From: Paenibacillus sp. W2I17
GTDB lineage: Bacteria > Bacillota > Bacilli > Paenibacillales > Paenibacillaceae
Length of the DNA stretch: 64,000 nucleotides
Reading direction: 5' to 3'
NCBI RefSeq assembly: GCF_030815985.1
Contig: NZ_JAUSXM010000001.1
Coordinates: 4,898,001-4,962,000, forward strand
Numbering within the stretch: position 1 is the stretch's first letter; the number at the start of each line of letters is the position of its first letter. The notes under the pieces were generated by a model. The model was not told the DNA's origin, did not search any database, and was given only the letters and a program-made list of their open reading frames with translations. The translations under genes and the position numbers were made by a program. Shown here in pieces: positions 8,841 to 18,186 of this stretch.

Positions 8841-9872
8841 TCAGATATCCATAGTATCTGATGAGGCAGACACAGCACTCACCGAGTCACGATAGATGAT
8901 GTTGCCTTTCACGTGTACACGGCCGAAACTGCGGTTTGGGTTGTCGACCTTTTTGAGCATGGACTGAACTGCGGTACGCGCCATCTGTTCCACATCCACT
9001 TCGACGGTTGTGAGCTTGGGATCGGAGAGCATGGCATAGATATCATTATCAAACCCAACAACAGAGCATTGGCCAGGAACCTGAATATCCATTGAAGTCA
9101 GTTTTTGAACGAGCAGATGAGCGACCTGATCACAGTTGCATACAAAAGCGGTTGGCAGCTGTTCCGGCAGATCAATCTCAATAAACGTACCCCGTTCATC
9201 CCGATCATTCAGAACCAGATCCGGATTCATCGGCAAGCGATGTTCCAGCAAGGATTTGTAGTACCCGAGGAATCGGTCCTGGATACTGCTCGTGGAATAC
9301 AGGTTACCTACATAAGCAATGTTACGGTGGCCCTGCTGAACCAGATAGTTCGTCAGCTCATAGGCAGCGTAAAAGTTATCGGTAACGACGGAATCGATAT
9401 CGGAATGTTCATCGTAAAAGTCGAGAAACATTTTGGGAACTTCCATCGATCGCACCAGTTCAATATACTCTTTGCTGATCTGTCCGAGCACGATGAAACC
9501 ATCGACCTTGTTGTCACTGTACAGCTTGGGCAACGTTAATTCTTCCTCATCCTCCACATTCAGAATGTGCAGAATACCGTAGTAGCCCTGTTCCTCCAGA
9601 TGTTTGGTGATGCGCTGGAACACGCGTACATAGAACGACTGCGTCGGCCCGGTAAAACGCTCCGGGATAATTACGCCAATATTATGGGTTAAGCCTTCCT
9701 TCATGGAACGGGCAGCAGCATTATACCGATAGCCCATTTCAATAGCAAGCACTTTAATTTTTTCCTTTAATTCGCCACTCACGCCATCTTTATCATTCAA
9801 TGCTTTCGAGACGGTCACACTGCTGACCCCGAGCCTGTCGGCGATATCCCGCATGGTGATATTGTTCTTCAG
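8841..9872 (-). CDS. LacI-family repressor of the mannan locus, probable CTG start
   Basis: A 343-residue regulator. The N-terminal LacI helix-turn-helix is ITMRDIADRLGVSSVTVSKAL, written here as two parts: ITMRDIADRLG then VSSVTVSKAL. A periplasmic-binding-protein-like effector domain follows (VIIPERF, GFIVLGQ, HRNIAYVGN, VVGFDND). The only good ribosome site, GGAGG, is 8 nt before a CTG at 9872, which gives the normal family N-terminus; the next ATG (9854) is 26 nt from it. It is the last gene of the leftward epimerase-GH130 operon and most likely binds the three operators at 12472-12624, with a manno-oligosaccharide as effector (inferred). Confidence 0.88.
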   Translation of the reverse strand: MKNNITMRDIADRLGVSSVTVSKALNDKDGVSGELKEKIKVLAIEMGYRYNAAARSMKEGLTHNIGVIIPERFTGPTQSFYVRVFQRITKHLEEQGYYGILHILNVEDEEELTLPKLYSDNKVDGFIVLGQISKEYIELVRSMEVPKMFLDFYDEHSDIDSVVTDNFYAAYELTNYLVQQGHRNIAYVGNLYSTSSIQDRFLGYYKSLLEHRLPMNPDLVLNDRDERGTFIEIDLPEQLPTAFVCNCDQVAHLLVQKLTSMDIQVPGQCSVVGFDNDIYAMLSDPKLTTVEVDVEQMARTAVQSMLKKVDNPNRSFGRVHVKGNIIYRDSVSAVSASSDTMDI

Positions 9873-10056
9873 TATGGTCGCCTCCTTCAAGCCGGTATAG
9901 GCACAATGTGCTGTCATTATGATGAGCGCTTTCTCCGCACATAATAACAATCCATATCAGTATACATCGTTACCAACTTGGAATAAAGCAATTCTGACGG
10001 TTGTTTCGCTATTTTCGGCATTTTTCAGGTTTGCATGAAAGGTTGTTATAGCGATG

Positions 10057-11241
10057 TTATGTTAATTGTTTCTGTAAAAGCTTCTCATTCTGTTCTATCA
10101 GCTGACCCCGCTGGCTGGCACAGTCCAGGGAACGATATGGATCAGCCGGTGTATTAAAAGTATAATCGACTAATTTTTCCAGCGTGGTTGTTGCCAGATG
10201 ACAGCGGGTATCACTGGAAGCGTAATAGATAAAGACTTCTTCCTTCTCATTGACCACAGCACCGTTGCAGAAAATAACATTGGACACATCGCCTACACGC
10301 TCATCGTCATAAGGGGCAATGAAGTGGCCGCCCGGCTTGGCGATAATACGCGCCGGATCATTCAGATCCGTAGCGAAGGTGTATAACACATAACGCAGGC
10401 CTGCTGCAGTGTTCCGAACCCCGTGAGCAATGTGAATCCAGCCACGATCCGTCTTGAGCGGAGCAGGGCCCTGACCGTTTTTGACCTCATATACCGTATG
10501 ATATTGCCGTTCGTCGATAATGGTCTCTTCATGAATGACAGGGTTCAAGATATCCTCACACAGACCAAAGGCGATTCCGCCGCCGCTGCCTGTCGAGATG
10601 AATCCGTCCTGTGGACGGGTGTAGAAGGCATATTTTCCATCCACGAATTCCGGGTGCAATACGACATTGCGCTGTTGAGGGGAATTCGTTGTGATGTTGG
10701 GCAACCGTTCCCAGCTTGTAAGATCCCGTGTACGAACCAGTCCTGCCTGTGCCACTGCGCTGGATGTATCAAATGCAGGAGCCTCCGGGTCTTTGCGTTC
10801 CGAGCAATAGATGCCATAGATCCAGCCGTCTTCATGTTGAACAAGGCGCATATCATACTGATTGGTTTCATCCGCATCGATATCATCCCAGACCAATGGT
10901 TTACCCGTGAAACGGAACCCGTCAATTCCATTGTCACTCTCGGCGAGCGCAAAGATCGATTTACGATCCAATCCTTCCGTACGAATGACCATGACGTATT
11001 TGCCATTGAAATAGATGGCTCCTGGATTCAGTGTAGCGTTGATACCGAGACGCTCCATAAAATGCGGGTTCGTCGTCTCATCCAGATCGAATCTCCAATG
11101 CAGCGGTACATGATGGCGAGTGATAACCGGATATTGGTACCGATCGTATATGCCGTTGTAGAAGGAAGAATTGATCTCATTAGGGCGACTAAGTAACTGC
11201 TCCTGTTTCTCCAGTAACTCCTTGTATTTCGGGTGTATCAT
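10057..11241 (-). CDS. GH130 subfamily 1, 4-O-beta-mannosyl-glucose phosphorylase type
   Basis: A 394-residue cytoplasmic phosphorylase. The family uses phosphate to split beta-1,4-mannosyl-glucose into mannose 1-phosphate and glucose. The five-bladed propeller blocks and the [15 protein letters not shown] segment, whose Asp is the expected proton donor, match the GH130_1 group known from Bacteroides mannosylglucose phosphorylase. The ATG overlaps the epimerase stop by 4 nt (ATGA) and has GAGGATGGG upstream. The adjacency to a 2-epimerase that makes mannosyl-glucose from mannobiose fits this substrate. Specificity is inferred, not seen. Confidence 0.9.
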   Translation of the reverse strand: MIHPKYKELLEKQEQLLSRPNEINSSFYNGIYDRYQYPVITRHHVPLHWRFDLDETTNPHFMERLGINATLNPGAIYFNGKYVMVIRTEGLDRKSIFALAESDNGIDGFRFTGKPLVWDDIDADETNQYDMRLVQHEDGWIYGIYCSERKDPEAPAFDTSSAVAQAGLVRTRDLTSWERLPNITTNSPQQRNVVLHPEFVDGKYAFYTRPQDGFISTGSGGGIAFGLCEDILNPVIHEETIIDERQYHTVYEVKNGQGPAPLKTDRGWIHIAHGVRNTAAGLRYVLYTFATDLNDPARIIAKPGGHFIAPYDDERVGDVSNVIFCNGAVVNEKEEVFIYYASSDTRCHLATTTLEKLVDYTFNTPADPYRSLDCASQRGQLIEQNEKLLQKQLT

Positions 11242-12428
11242 TCTGATCCCATCCTCTCGATTAGTTCAATACAGAATCTGCTATTGTGATACGGGCATTT
11301 CCACGGTCCGGCAATTTCGCTCTGATCCGGTGTTCCGTTCCCATCAACCGACCAGTACCATTCCCCACCAGCGCGCTGATCAATGATGTTTTCTTTTGTA
11401 TAGGTCCACAAGCGCTCCACTCTCTCCAGAAACATTGAATCACCTGTACGCTGATACGCGTTATAGAAACCGACCATCGCCTCGGCTTGAACCCACCAAA
11501 TTCGCTTCTCATCGATATGTTCACCTTCTTGCTCATTTAACAGGGAACCATCCGCATTCACGGCTACATTGGAGATGTTATAGGCAATATCCGTTACCAT
11601 CGCTGCATACTTCGGATGTTGTTCTAGCCTCAGCACTTTTAACGTTTCGTCGATCAGCCAGCTGGCTTCAATGTCATGTCCGAACGAGCGCAGATCGATG
11701 ATGGATTCCCACTGTTTGTTGAAAAATACCCCGAGAAACTTGGTGTCTTGGTCATACACCCGTTCATATAGAATCCCGAGCAGGCGTTCCAGCGCCGCCT
11801 TCACTTGTTGATCCGGCCACACTCGATAGAGCGTGGTGTAGGCTTCCAGCACATGGATATGCGTATTCATTGTGTAATCCGCAATCACCCCGTTTTCGCT
11901 CAGCATTTCATTGGGCTGTTCCTTCCATGTGCGATCAAATTGTTCCTTGTACGCAGGTAGTTCGGCATCCAGACCTTTGTCCTCGATTAGAGAAAAAAGC
12001 GTTTTCGCAAGTTCTAATGCAGAAGTATCCCCGGTAGCACGATAGTACTCACTGAGTGAATACACACCGAATGATTGCGTATACACATGTTTGCTCGTAT
12101 CCAGTGCTTCCCCTGTGTAATCTACCATCCAGTACATGCCGCCATATTCGGTATCCATCACATGGTCAGCGAGAAAACGATAGGCGTGCTCCGCGTGATC
12201 GCGCCATCTTTCGTTTCCGGTTACCCGATAGGCTGCTGCAAAAGACCATAATTGCCGTGCTGTGGCGATCCCGCCTTTGGGCGCCTGTTGATTAACCTGA
12301 AGATCATTGCCAACCCAACCGTAGAATCCACCGTGGGTTGTATCTTTAAGGTTGGACCAGAAGGGTAAAATCTGCTTTTCCCAATGCGCCTTAATTTCAG
12401 ATTGAAGTTCGATTGTTTTTGTATTCAT
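11238..12428 (-). CDS. Cellobiose / mannobiose 2-epimerase (AGE family)
   Basis: A 396-residue (alpha/alpha)6-barrel enzyme that interconverts glucose and mannose at the reducing end of beta-1,4-disaccharides. The catalytic His blocks are visible: [23 protein letters not shown] and [10 protein letters not shown], as in Ruminococcus cellobiose epimerase. I chose the ATG at 12428, 9 nt after GGAG, over an upstream TTG. It is the first gene of the leftward operon and has a strong promoter at 12497-12525. In this setting it should turn mannobiose into mannosyl-glucose for the GH130 encoded next. Confidence 0.9.
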   Translation of the reverse strand: MNTKTIELQSEIKAHWEKQILPFWSNLKDTTHGGFYGWVGNDLQVNQQAPKGGIATARQLWSFAAAYRVTGNERWRDHAEHAYRFLADHVMDTEYGGMYWMVDYTGEALDTSKHVYTQSFGVYSLSEYYRATGDTSALELAKTLFSLIEDKGLDAELPAYKEQFDRTWKEQPNEMLSENGVIADYTMNTHIHVLEAYTTLYRVWPDQQVKAALERLLGILYERVYDQDTKFLGVFFNKQWESIIDLRSFGHDIEASWLIDETLKVLRLEQHPKYAAMVTDIAYNISNVAVNADGSLLNEQEGEHIDEKRIWWVQAEAMVGFYNAYQRTGDSMFLERVERLWTYTKENIIDQRAGGEWYWSVDGNGTPDQSEIAGPWKCPYHNSRFCIELIERMGSE

Positions 12429-12471
12429 AAGTGAGCGCTCCTTCAACGTGTTACATCAATCTCAATTAGTT

Positions 12472-12487
12472 AAGTTAACGGTAACTT
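12472..12487 (-). promoter_or_regulatory. LacI-type operator 1, just downstream of the leftward promoter
   Basis: Read leftward it is AAGTTACCGTTAACTT, with perfect AAGTTA/TAACTT arms. It begins about 10 bp after the leftward -10 box, so a bound repressor would block initiation. Confidence 0.75.
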
Positions 12488-12496
12488 TATTAAACA

Positions 12497-12525
12497 ATAT
12501 TAGTGCCCTGAAAAACAGATGTCAA
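12497..12525 (-). promoter_or_regulatory. Sigma-A promoter for the epimerase-GH130-lacI operon
   Basis: On the minus strand: TTGACA (12525-12520), 17 bp, TAATAT (12502-12497). Confidence 0.85.
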
Positions 12526-12569
12526 CGAATTAACTCGCAATTTTTCTTGTTAAGTTATAAATAATTTAA

Positions 12570-12598
12570 TTGACAGGTAAGCGTTACCATAATAGAAT
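12570..12598 (+). promoter_or_regulatory. Sigma-A promoter for the mannan ABC transporter operon
   Basis: TTGACA (12570-12575), 17 bp, TAGAAT (12593-12598). Operator 2 fills the spacer and operator 3 starts near the expected transcription start. Confidence 0.88.
12575..12590 (+). promoter_or_regulatory. LacI-type operator 2, inside the rightward promoter
   Basis: AGGTAAGCGTTACCAT; GGTAA and TTACC are exact inverted repeats around GCG. It lies between -35 and -10. Confidence 0.78.
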
Positions 12599-12608
12599 TC
12601 ATTTTGTA

Positions 12609-12624
12609 ACCTTAACGATAACTT
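12609..12624 (-). promoter_or_regulatory. LacI-type operator 3, at the rightward transcription start
   Basis: Read on the minus strand it is AAGTTATCGTTAAGGT, aligned with operators 1 and 2 around a shared CGTTA core. Confidence 0.7.
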
Positions 12625-12652
12625 AATTTATTTAAGAGAGGGGCCGAAACAA

Positions 12653-13966
12653 TTGAGAAAAAACAAAGGTTGGATGATGTTGCTGACGATGCTGTTCATC
12701 ACTTCACTACTTGCTGCATGTTCATCCGGAGGTGGATCTTCACAGGCAGGGGAGGAGATCAGCACAGATCCGGCAGATATCAAAGGTGAAATAACTGTTC
12801 TGACGCAACGGACAGATATAGTGGATACCGTGTTCAAAGACTATGCGGCTGAGTTCAACAAGGAATATCCCGATGTGAAAGTAAATTTCCAGGCACTGGC
12901 CGACTACGAAGGACAAGTGAAGATCCGTATGAGCACCAAGGATTACGGTGATGTACTGATGATCCCGACCAGTGTTCCGATCGCGGATATCCCGGACTTT
13001 TTCGAGCCGCTCGGCACGTACGATGAATTGAAAGACAAATACACAGCCATTGAAGAACGCATGGTGGATGGTCAGGTCTACGGTATTCCTACCGTAATTA
13101 CGTTCTCTGGAATCATTTATAACAAACAGGTCTTCAAAGACGCAGGCATTATGGAAGTTCCAAAAACACCGGAGCAATTCCAGGCTGCGCTTCAACTGGT
13201 CAAAGACAATACAGATGCGGTTCCACTTTACACCAACTATGCATCCGGCTGGGCTCTCACCCAATGGGAATCGGATCTGCCAACCGTTGCAGGCAGTGTG
13301 GATTACGTTAACGTGGACCAACCGAACACAGATGAGAACTTTGTGCCTGGTCAGCCGCATTATGAACTATATAAAGTGCTCTATGATGCAGCCAAGAACG
13401 GTCTAATCGAGAAAGATCCAACAACAACCGACTGGGAAAGCTCCAAAGCGGATCTCGCCAAAGGCAAAATCGCTACGATGGCACTGGGCTCTTGGGCGAT
13501 CACACAGATCCAAGGAATGACGGATACTCCGGACGACATCGGATTCTTACCTTTCCCAACCAATGCAAGTGAGGTTGTGGTTCCGCTCTCCGCCGACTAT
13601 AACATCGGCATGAACGTGAACAGTGAGAACAAACCTGCTGCCAAAGCCTGGATTGACTGGTTCCTGGCGAAATCGAACTACGCAGTTGAACAGGGCGGCG
13701 GTATGGATGCAGACAAGAATGCTGAATTGCCACCGATTTTGGATCAATACAAAGATGTGAAATTCTCCACGCTTACACCTGCCAAAGAAGGTCAGGAAGG
13801 TCTGGTCGACAAGATTGATAACGAAGGTGAAATCGGTCTCTGGCAGCCTGACTTCAAGAAACGCATTATCGAAGCAGGTATTGGGAACCGCAAGGAATCG
13901 TATGACGACATCATGAAAGATCTGAACGACAAGTGGGTAAGAGCAAGAGCAGAACTCACGAAATAA
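12653..13966 (+). CDS. Sugar ABC transporter solute-binding lipoprotein (mannan locus)
   Basis: A 437-residue family-1 extracellular solute-binding protein. A lipoprotein signal peptide ends in LLAACSSGG (Cys ~22). The mature part has the usual ITVLTQRTD start, a GIPTVITFSGIIYNKQVFKDAG hinge region (given here in outline) and a MALGSWAITQI block. The start is TTG at 12653 with GAGAGGGG upstream; no nearer ATG exists. Membrane-anchored, it should hand beta-manno-oligosaccharides to the two permeases that follow. The substrate is inferred from the neighbouring GH130 and GH113 genes. No ATPase is encoded, as usual for such systems, which share MsmX-type ATPases. Confidence 0.9.
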   Translation: MRKNKGWMMLLTMLFITSLLAACSSGGGSSQAGEEISTDPADIKGEITVLTQRTDIVDTVFKDYAAEFNKEYPDVKVNFQALADYEGQVKIRMSTKDYGDVLMIPTSVPIADIPDFFEPLGTYDELKDKYTAIEERMVDGQVYGIPTVITFSGIIYNKQVFKDAGIMEVPKTPEQFQAALQLVKDNTDAVPLYTNYASGWALTQWESDLPTVAGSVDYVNVDQPNTDENFVPGQPHYELYKVLYDAAKNGLIEKDPTTTDWESSKADLAKGKIATMALGSWAITQIQGMTDTPDDIGFLPFPTNASEVVVPLSADYNIGMNVNSENKPAAKAWIDWFLAKSNYAVEQGGGMDADKNAELPPILDQYKDVKFSTLTPAKEGQEGLVDKIDNEGEIGLWQPDFKKRIIEAGIGNRKESYDDIMKDLNDKWVRARAELTK

Positions 13967-14160
13967 TTGGATTAACGTAAGTGGATCAGGTGATGAATGA
14001 ACTGCGGGGATATAGGAATCCATTTATGAATGGAGCATGGAGTATGTGGTATTTGAAAGCATGATACCCATGCTCTTCCCCGGCAGTGTTCCACCAGGAT
14101 TCCATTGGACGGGAGTCTTTCGATATATAGGCGGGAGAACCGCTTGGAGGTGTGGAGAGC

Positions 14161-15048
14161 ATGAAGTACTTAAAACTTTCGAATTGGGGCTACTCAGCGC
14201 AACGCATATTTATCATCTGTGCCTTCTCAATTATTCCGCTGGCGTTGCTGTTTACGTTTGCATACTTACCAGTCATCAACATGTTCAAATACAGTTTCAC
14301 CGATTGGAACGGATACAGTAAGAGGTTTGATTATGTTGGCTTTGAGAACTACACGCGCATATTCAGTGATCCCGAATACTTCAAAGTATTTATTGTCAGC
14401 TTGTACTACTTCGTGGCTACGTTCTTACAGATGGGCTTGGCGCTTTACTTTGCCACCATTCTGAGTTTCAAAGTTCGAGGCAAAAACTTTTTCAAAGGCA
14501 TATTGTTTTTCCCTTATTTGCTGAATGGGGTAGCCATCGGTTTTATCTTCCTCTTTTTCTTCAAACCGGACGGTACACTCGATATGCTCATGCATGCTGT
14601 AGGGCTGGGACAATACACGCAGCTCTGGCTCGGTAATCCGAATATTATCAACGTGTCACTCGCAGGTGCATCAGTATGGAGATACATGGGCTTCAACTTT
14701 ATCATTTTCCTGGGTGCAATCTCCTCCATTCCAAAGGATGTGTATGAAGCATCCGATATTGATGGCGCCAATCGCTGGCAGCAATTCCGCCACATCATCC
14801 TGCCAAGCATTACACGTATCCTGCAGCTCAACCTGATCTTGGCGATTAGCGGCGCAATTAGTGCGTTCGATATTCCATATATCATGACCGATGGTTCCAA
14901 CGGCAGTATGACATTTGTAATCCAGACGGTTCATTTGGCGTTTAAATACGGCAAGCTGGGACTGGCATCCGCCATGGCTGTGGTGCTGCTCTTAATCGTT
15001 ATTCTCGTTACGCTTGTGCAGCGCGTCACCATGAAAGGGGAGGAATAA
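14161..15048 (+). CDS. Sugar ABC transporter permease 1 (MalF type)
   Basis: A 295-residue inner-membrane permease with six predicted helices. The EAA loop is YEASDIDGANRWQQFRHIILP, seen at about residues 195-215, where the ATPase docks. I chose the ATG at 14161, 10 nt after GGAGG, because the in-frame GTG at 14152 is too close to it. The 194-nt gap after the binding-protein gene has no terminator that I can see, so the genes are likely still one transcript. Confidence 0.9.
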   Translation: MKYLKLSNWGYSAQRIFIICAFSIIPLALLFTFAYLPVINMFKYSFTDWNGYSKRFDYVGFENYTRIFSDPEYFKVFIVSLYYFVATFLQMGLALYFATILSFKVRGKNFFKGILFFPYLLNGVAIGFIFLFFFKPDGTLDMLMHAVGLGQYTQLWLGNPNIINVSLAGASVWRYMGFNFIIFLGAISSIPKDVYEASDIDGANRWQQFRHIILPSITRILQLNLILAISGAISAFDIPYIMTDGSNGSMTFVIQTVHLAFKYGKLGLASAMAVVLLLIVILVTLVQRVTMKGEE

Positions 15049-15050
15049 AC

Positions 15051-15884
15051 GTGACACAACTCAAATACACCCTTGCGAGCGTGGTTAAATATGCTTCCCT
15101 GGTGCTTGCGGCGTTTATCGCGCTTTTACCCATCGTGGTCATCCTGTTTGCATCTCTCAAAACGAATGCGGAATACGCTACCAGCAGCCCGCTTGCCCCG
15201 CCAGCCAACTGGCTGAACTTTGCAAACTACGCGAAGGCTTTTGTGGATGGCAACATGCTGGTTGGTTTCAAAAATACCATTATTATTCTGATCATCTCTA
15301 TTATAGGAGCGACCTTAACGGGCTCCATGATCGCGTATGTACTGGATCGGTTCAAATTCAAGGGCAAGAAAATCATGGTCGCGGCATTCCTGCTCGCTAC
15401 CCTGATTCCGAGTGTTACAACACAGGTCGCCACATTCCAGATCATCAACGCGCTCGACCTGTTTAACACACGCTGGGCGGCCATCGTGATGTACCTGGGT
15501 ACAGATATCATCGCGGTTTATATCTTCCTACAGTTCCTGGGCTCCATCTCAAGTGCACTGGATGAATCCGCCATGCTGGACGGCGCGTCGTACTTCACGA
15601 TCTACTGGAAAATCATTCTGCCACTGCTGAAACCGGCCATTGTAACGGTCATTATCGTGAAGGGTGTGAACATCTATAACGACTTCTACACACCGTTCCT
15701 GTACATGCCGAAGACCGATCTACAGGTCATATCCACCGCCTTGTTCAAATTCAAGGGACCGTTCGGATCGCAGTGGGAAGTCATCAGCGCCGGCATCATG
15801 ATCGCCATTATTCCAACGATGATCATCTTCCTGCTGTTACAGAAGTACATCTACAACGGCTTCGCGCAAGGCTCCGTTAAATAA
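15051..15884 (+). CDS. Sugar ABC transporter permease 2 (MalG type)
   Basis: A 277-residue inner-membrane permease beginning with GTG two bases after the stop of permease 1. Six helices; the EAA motif is DESAMLDGASYFTIYWKIILP in outline, near residue 165; the C-terminus ends in GFAQGSVK, a typical MalG tail. It pairs with permease 1 to form the membrane channel of the manno-oligosaccharide importer. Confidence 0.9.
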   Translation: MTQLKYTLASVVKYASLVLAAFIALLPIVVILFASLKTNAEYATSSPLAPPANWLNFANYAKAFVDGNMLVGFKNTIIILIISIIGATLTGSMIAYVLDRFKFKGKKIMVAAFLLATLIPSVTTQVATFQIINALDLFNTRWAAIVMYLGTDIIAVYIFLQFLGSISSALDESAMLDGASYFTIYWKIILPLLKPAIVTVIIVKGVNIYNDFYTPFLYMPKTDLQVISTALFKFKGPFGSQWEVISAGIMIAIIPTMIIFLLLQKYIYNGFAQGSVK

Positions 15885-15905
15885 AACCCGAAGGGAGAAA
15901 TGAAA

Positions 15906-16943
15906 ATGTCAGTTGCTGAAACGAAAAACGTACACATTGTTGGGGATGCTTTGCTGAATATGCCGTGGGAGAACAAACCGGAGGGAACGGAAGGCCCGGT
16001 ATGGAGACACTCGGCGAATCCAGTGGTTCCGCGTAACCCGGTCAAAGGCGTTGCCCGCATTTTCAACAGTGCCGTTGTTCCTTATGAAGGAAAATTCATT
16101 GGGGTATTCCGTGCTGAAACCGTTAATGGCCGTCCGCATCTTCACATGGGGGCGAGTGAGGACGGTTTGGAGTGGACGATTGAAGAAGAGCGCATTGCAT
16201 TTGTAGATGAGAATGGCGATCCGTTTATGCCGAACTATGCGTACGATCCACGTTTGGTCAAAGTCGAGGATACGTATTACATCATCTGGTGTACAGACTT
16301 CTACGGCGCAGCACTGGGCCTGGCCAAAACAGATGACTTCAAAACGTTTGTCCGCCTCGAAAATCCAATGCTGCCATTCAACCGTAATGGTGTGTTGTTC
16401 CCGCGCAAAATCAACGATAACTATGTGATGTTATCCAGACCAAGTGACAGTGGACATACTCCATTTGGAGATATTTTCCTGAGCGAAAGCCCGGATCTTG
16501 TGTACTGGGGCAAGCACCGTCATGTGATGAGCAAAGGCGGTCAGGGCTGGTGGCAATCGGTCAAAATTGGTGGCGGTCCTGCTCCAATCGAAACGTCCGA
16601 AGGCTGGCTGATGTTCTACCACGGCGTCACGGGAACCTGTAATGGATTGGTATATAGCATGGGTGCGGTCATTCTGGATCTGGATGAGCCATCCAAAGTA
16701 AAATATCGTTCCTCCAACTTCGTGCTGACACCGGAAAAATGGTATGAAGAACAAGGATTCGTTGATAACGTCATCTTCCCGTGTGCAACACTGCATGATG
16801 CCGATACCGGACGTATCGCCATCTATTATGGCGCTGCCGATACGTATGTGGGCGTGGCGTACACGACCATCGAAGAGATCGTGAACTATGTGATCGAGAC
16901 GGATGAAGTCATCGCCGGAGATCATGAAGAGGGCAAGCTGTAA
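15906..16943 (+). CDS. GH130 subfamily 2, beta-1,4-manno-oligosaccharide phosphorylase type
   Basis: A 345-residue cytoplasmic phosphorylase. YAYDPRLVKVEDTYYI carries the expected catalytic Asp, and the ARIFNSAVV and GGGPAPIETSEGW blocks are GH130 hallmarks. The shorter length and YDPRL place it in GH130_2, whose members release mannose 1-phosphate from manno-oligosaccharides (or mannosyl-GlcNAc). I chose the ATG at 15906, 8 nt after AAGGGAGA, not the one at 15900. It is in the transporter operon and overlaps the GH113 start by one base. It complements the GH130_1 enzyme of the divergent operon. Confidence 0.9.
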   Translation: MSVAETKNVHIVGDALLNMPWENKPEGTEGPVWRHSANPVVPRNPVKGVARIFNSAVVPYEGKFIGVFRAETVNGRPHLHMGASEDGLEWTIEEERIAFVDENGDPFMPNYAYDPRLVKVEDTYYIIWCTDFYGAALGLAKTDDFKTFVRLENPMLPFNRNGVLFPRKINDNYVMLSRPSDSGHTPFGDIFLSESPDLVYWGKHRHVMSKGGQGWWQSVKIGGGPAPIETSEGWLMFYHGVTGTCNGLVYSMGAVILDLDEPSKVKYRSSNFVLTPEKWYEEQGFVDNVIFPCATLHDADTGRIAIYYGAADTYVGVAYTTIEEIVNYVIETDEVIAGDHEEGKL

Positions 16944-17890
16944 TGCATATGGATTATATCAAGGGATTTACATTTGGCTGGATGAGTGGCAGGGGCGACT
17001 TCCGCAAGCCGGAAGCCAAAGAGTCTTTGCGTCTGATGGCAGAACGTACAGGCAGTTCTCATGTTATTTTTGCACTGGCGGCACATCAGGATCATCCGCA
17101 GGCGGTAGAGGTCAAGTATCGGGGTGCACATCAGGTGGAGGATGATGAACTGGTGGACATGATTCGTTATGCCCGTACACTCGGGCTGCATGTCATTCTG
17201 AAACCAACCGTTAACTGCACCGATGGCACATGGCGTGCACACATTAACTTTTTTGATATCGATGTGCCGTGTGAGCCAAAGTGGAAGGATTGGTTCCGCA
17301 GCTACACGGCATTTCAGAAGCATTATGCAGCGATTGCAGAGCAGGAAAAGTGTGAGATGTTCATTGTAGGCTGTGAGATGGTGCAATCTGAACGTCGGGA
17401 TCAGGAGTGGCGCGAGGTGATCGCCGGTGTGCGTGAAGTGTACACGGGACTGGTGTCATACAACACGGACAAATATCAGGAAGGTCATGTGAAATGGTGG
17501 GATGCCGTGGATGTCATCTCTTCCAGTGGTTACTATCCCATCGGAGATTGGGAGGCACAGCTGGATCGCATTGAACAGGCGATTACTCCCTATGGCAAAC
17601 CCTTTTTCTTCGCGGAAGCAGGCTGTCCCAGCCGCAGCGGATCAGCCCACGTACCAAACGATTGGGGGCTGGAAGGTGAAGTCAGCGCGGAGGAACAGGA
17701 GCATTTCTATGAAGCCATGTTCCGGCATGTCAGTCAGCGTGACTGGGTACGCGGATTCGGTCTGTGGGATTGGAGCGCAAATTTACACGCGGAGAAGGAT
17801 GCGCTGACCGATGACGGATATGGAGTGTACGGCAAGCCAGCGGAGCAGGTAATTCGTCGGTTCTATGAGGGCATCGCTGTAAAAGTTTAA
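16943..17890 (+). CDS. GH113 beta-mannanase (intracellular)
   Basis: A 315-residue TIM-barrel glycoside hydrolase resembling the Alicyclobacillus GH113 beta-mannanase. IVGCEMVQSE likely carries the acid/base Glu (GCE) and KPFFFAEAGCPS the nucleophile Glu (FAEAG). There is no signal peptide, so it should act in the cytoplasm on imported oligosaccharides rather than on polymer. The start ATG overlaps the previous stop (TAATG). It is the last gene of the operon. The family call is from overall motif order and is fairly secure; chain-length preference cannot be read. Confidence 0.85.
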   Translation: MHMDYIKGFTFGWMSGRGDFRKPEAKESLRLMAERTGSSHVIFALAAHQDHPQAVEVKYRGAHQVEDDELVDMIRYARTLGLHVILKPTVNCTDGTWRAHINFFDIDVPCEPKWKDWFRSYTAFQKHYAAIAEQEKCEMFIVGCEMVQSERRDQEWREVIAGVREVYTGLVSYNTDKYQEGHVKWWDAVDVISSSGYYPIGDWEAQLDRIEQAITPYGKPFFFAEAGCPSRSGSAHVPNDWGLEGEVSAEEQEHFYEAMFRHVSQRDWVRGFGLWDWSANLHAEKDALTDDGYGVYGKPAEQVIRRFYEGIAVKV

Positions 17891-18034
17891 ACGAGAAACA
17901 AGAAGGTGTATGTGATGATGAATCTCAGTGATATATCTCCATATGTACTTTCGTGATTTCCATGCTGTGAGCAAGGAATAACAGATTATGGTGGAGCTTA
18001 TTTTTTCAGTTGTGATTCATATGCAGGTCGAGAG

Positions 18035-18063
18035 GCTCTTCCTCCTACAGGAAGGGCTTTTTT
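18035..18063 (+). terminator. Terminator after the mannan operon
   Basis: GCTCTTCCT (18035-18043) pairs with AGGAAGGGC (18049-18057), then six T. Confidence 0.88.
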
Positions 18064-18101
18064 GGCATATTTAGTAGTGATGCATACTATGTCGAATTTT
18101 G

Positions 18102-18130
18102 TTGACAAAATGAGGGCTCCTGCCTATTCT
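18102..18130 (+). promoter_or_regulatory. Sigma-A promoter of the Nik-like ABC operon
   Basis: TTGACA, 17 bp, TATTCT. The Fur box begins 12 bp after the -10. Confidence 0.8.
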
Positions 18131-18141
18131 TAATGGATGAA

Positions 18142-18160
18142 TATGATAATCATTATCATA
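18142..18160 (+). promoter_or_regulatory. Fur box (perfect 9-1-9 palindrome)
   Basis: TATGATAATCATTATCATA. It contains the full Bacillus 7-1-7 Fur consensus TGATAATNATTATCA without mismatch and covers the expected transcription start, so iron-dependent repression is predicted. It does not fit the Zur or MntR consensus. Confidence 0.9.
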
Positions 18161-18186
18161 AAATAGAGAAAAGGGGTTCAACATCC

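Noticed and set aside
17915..17956. Short ORF MMNLSDISPYVLS with a fair ribosome site after the GH113 gene; the next frame continues YFRDFHAVSKE like the start of an AraC regulator
   Set aside because: Only 13 codons in one frame and about 60 bp of recognisable sequence; too little to call a gene or a pseudogene.
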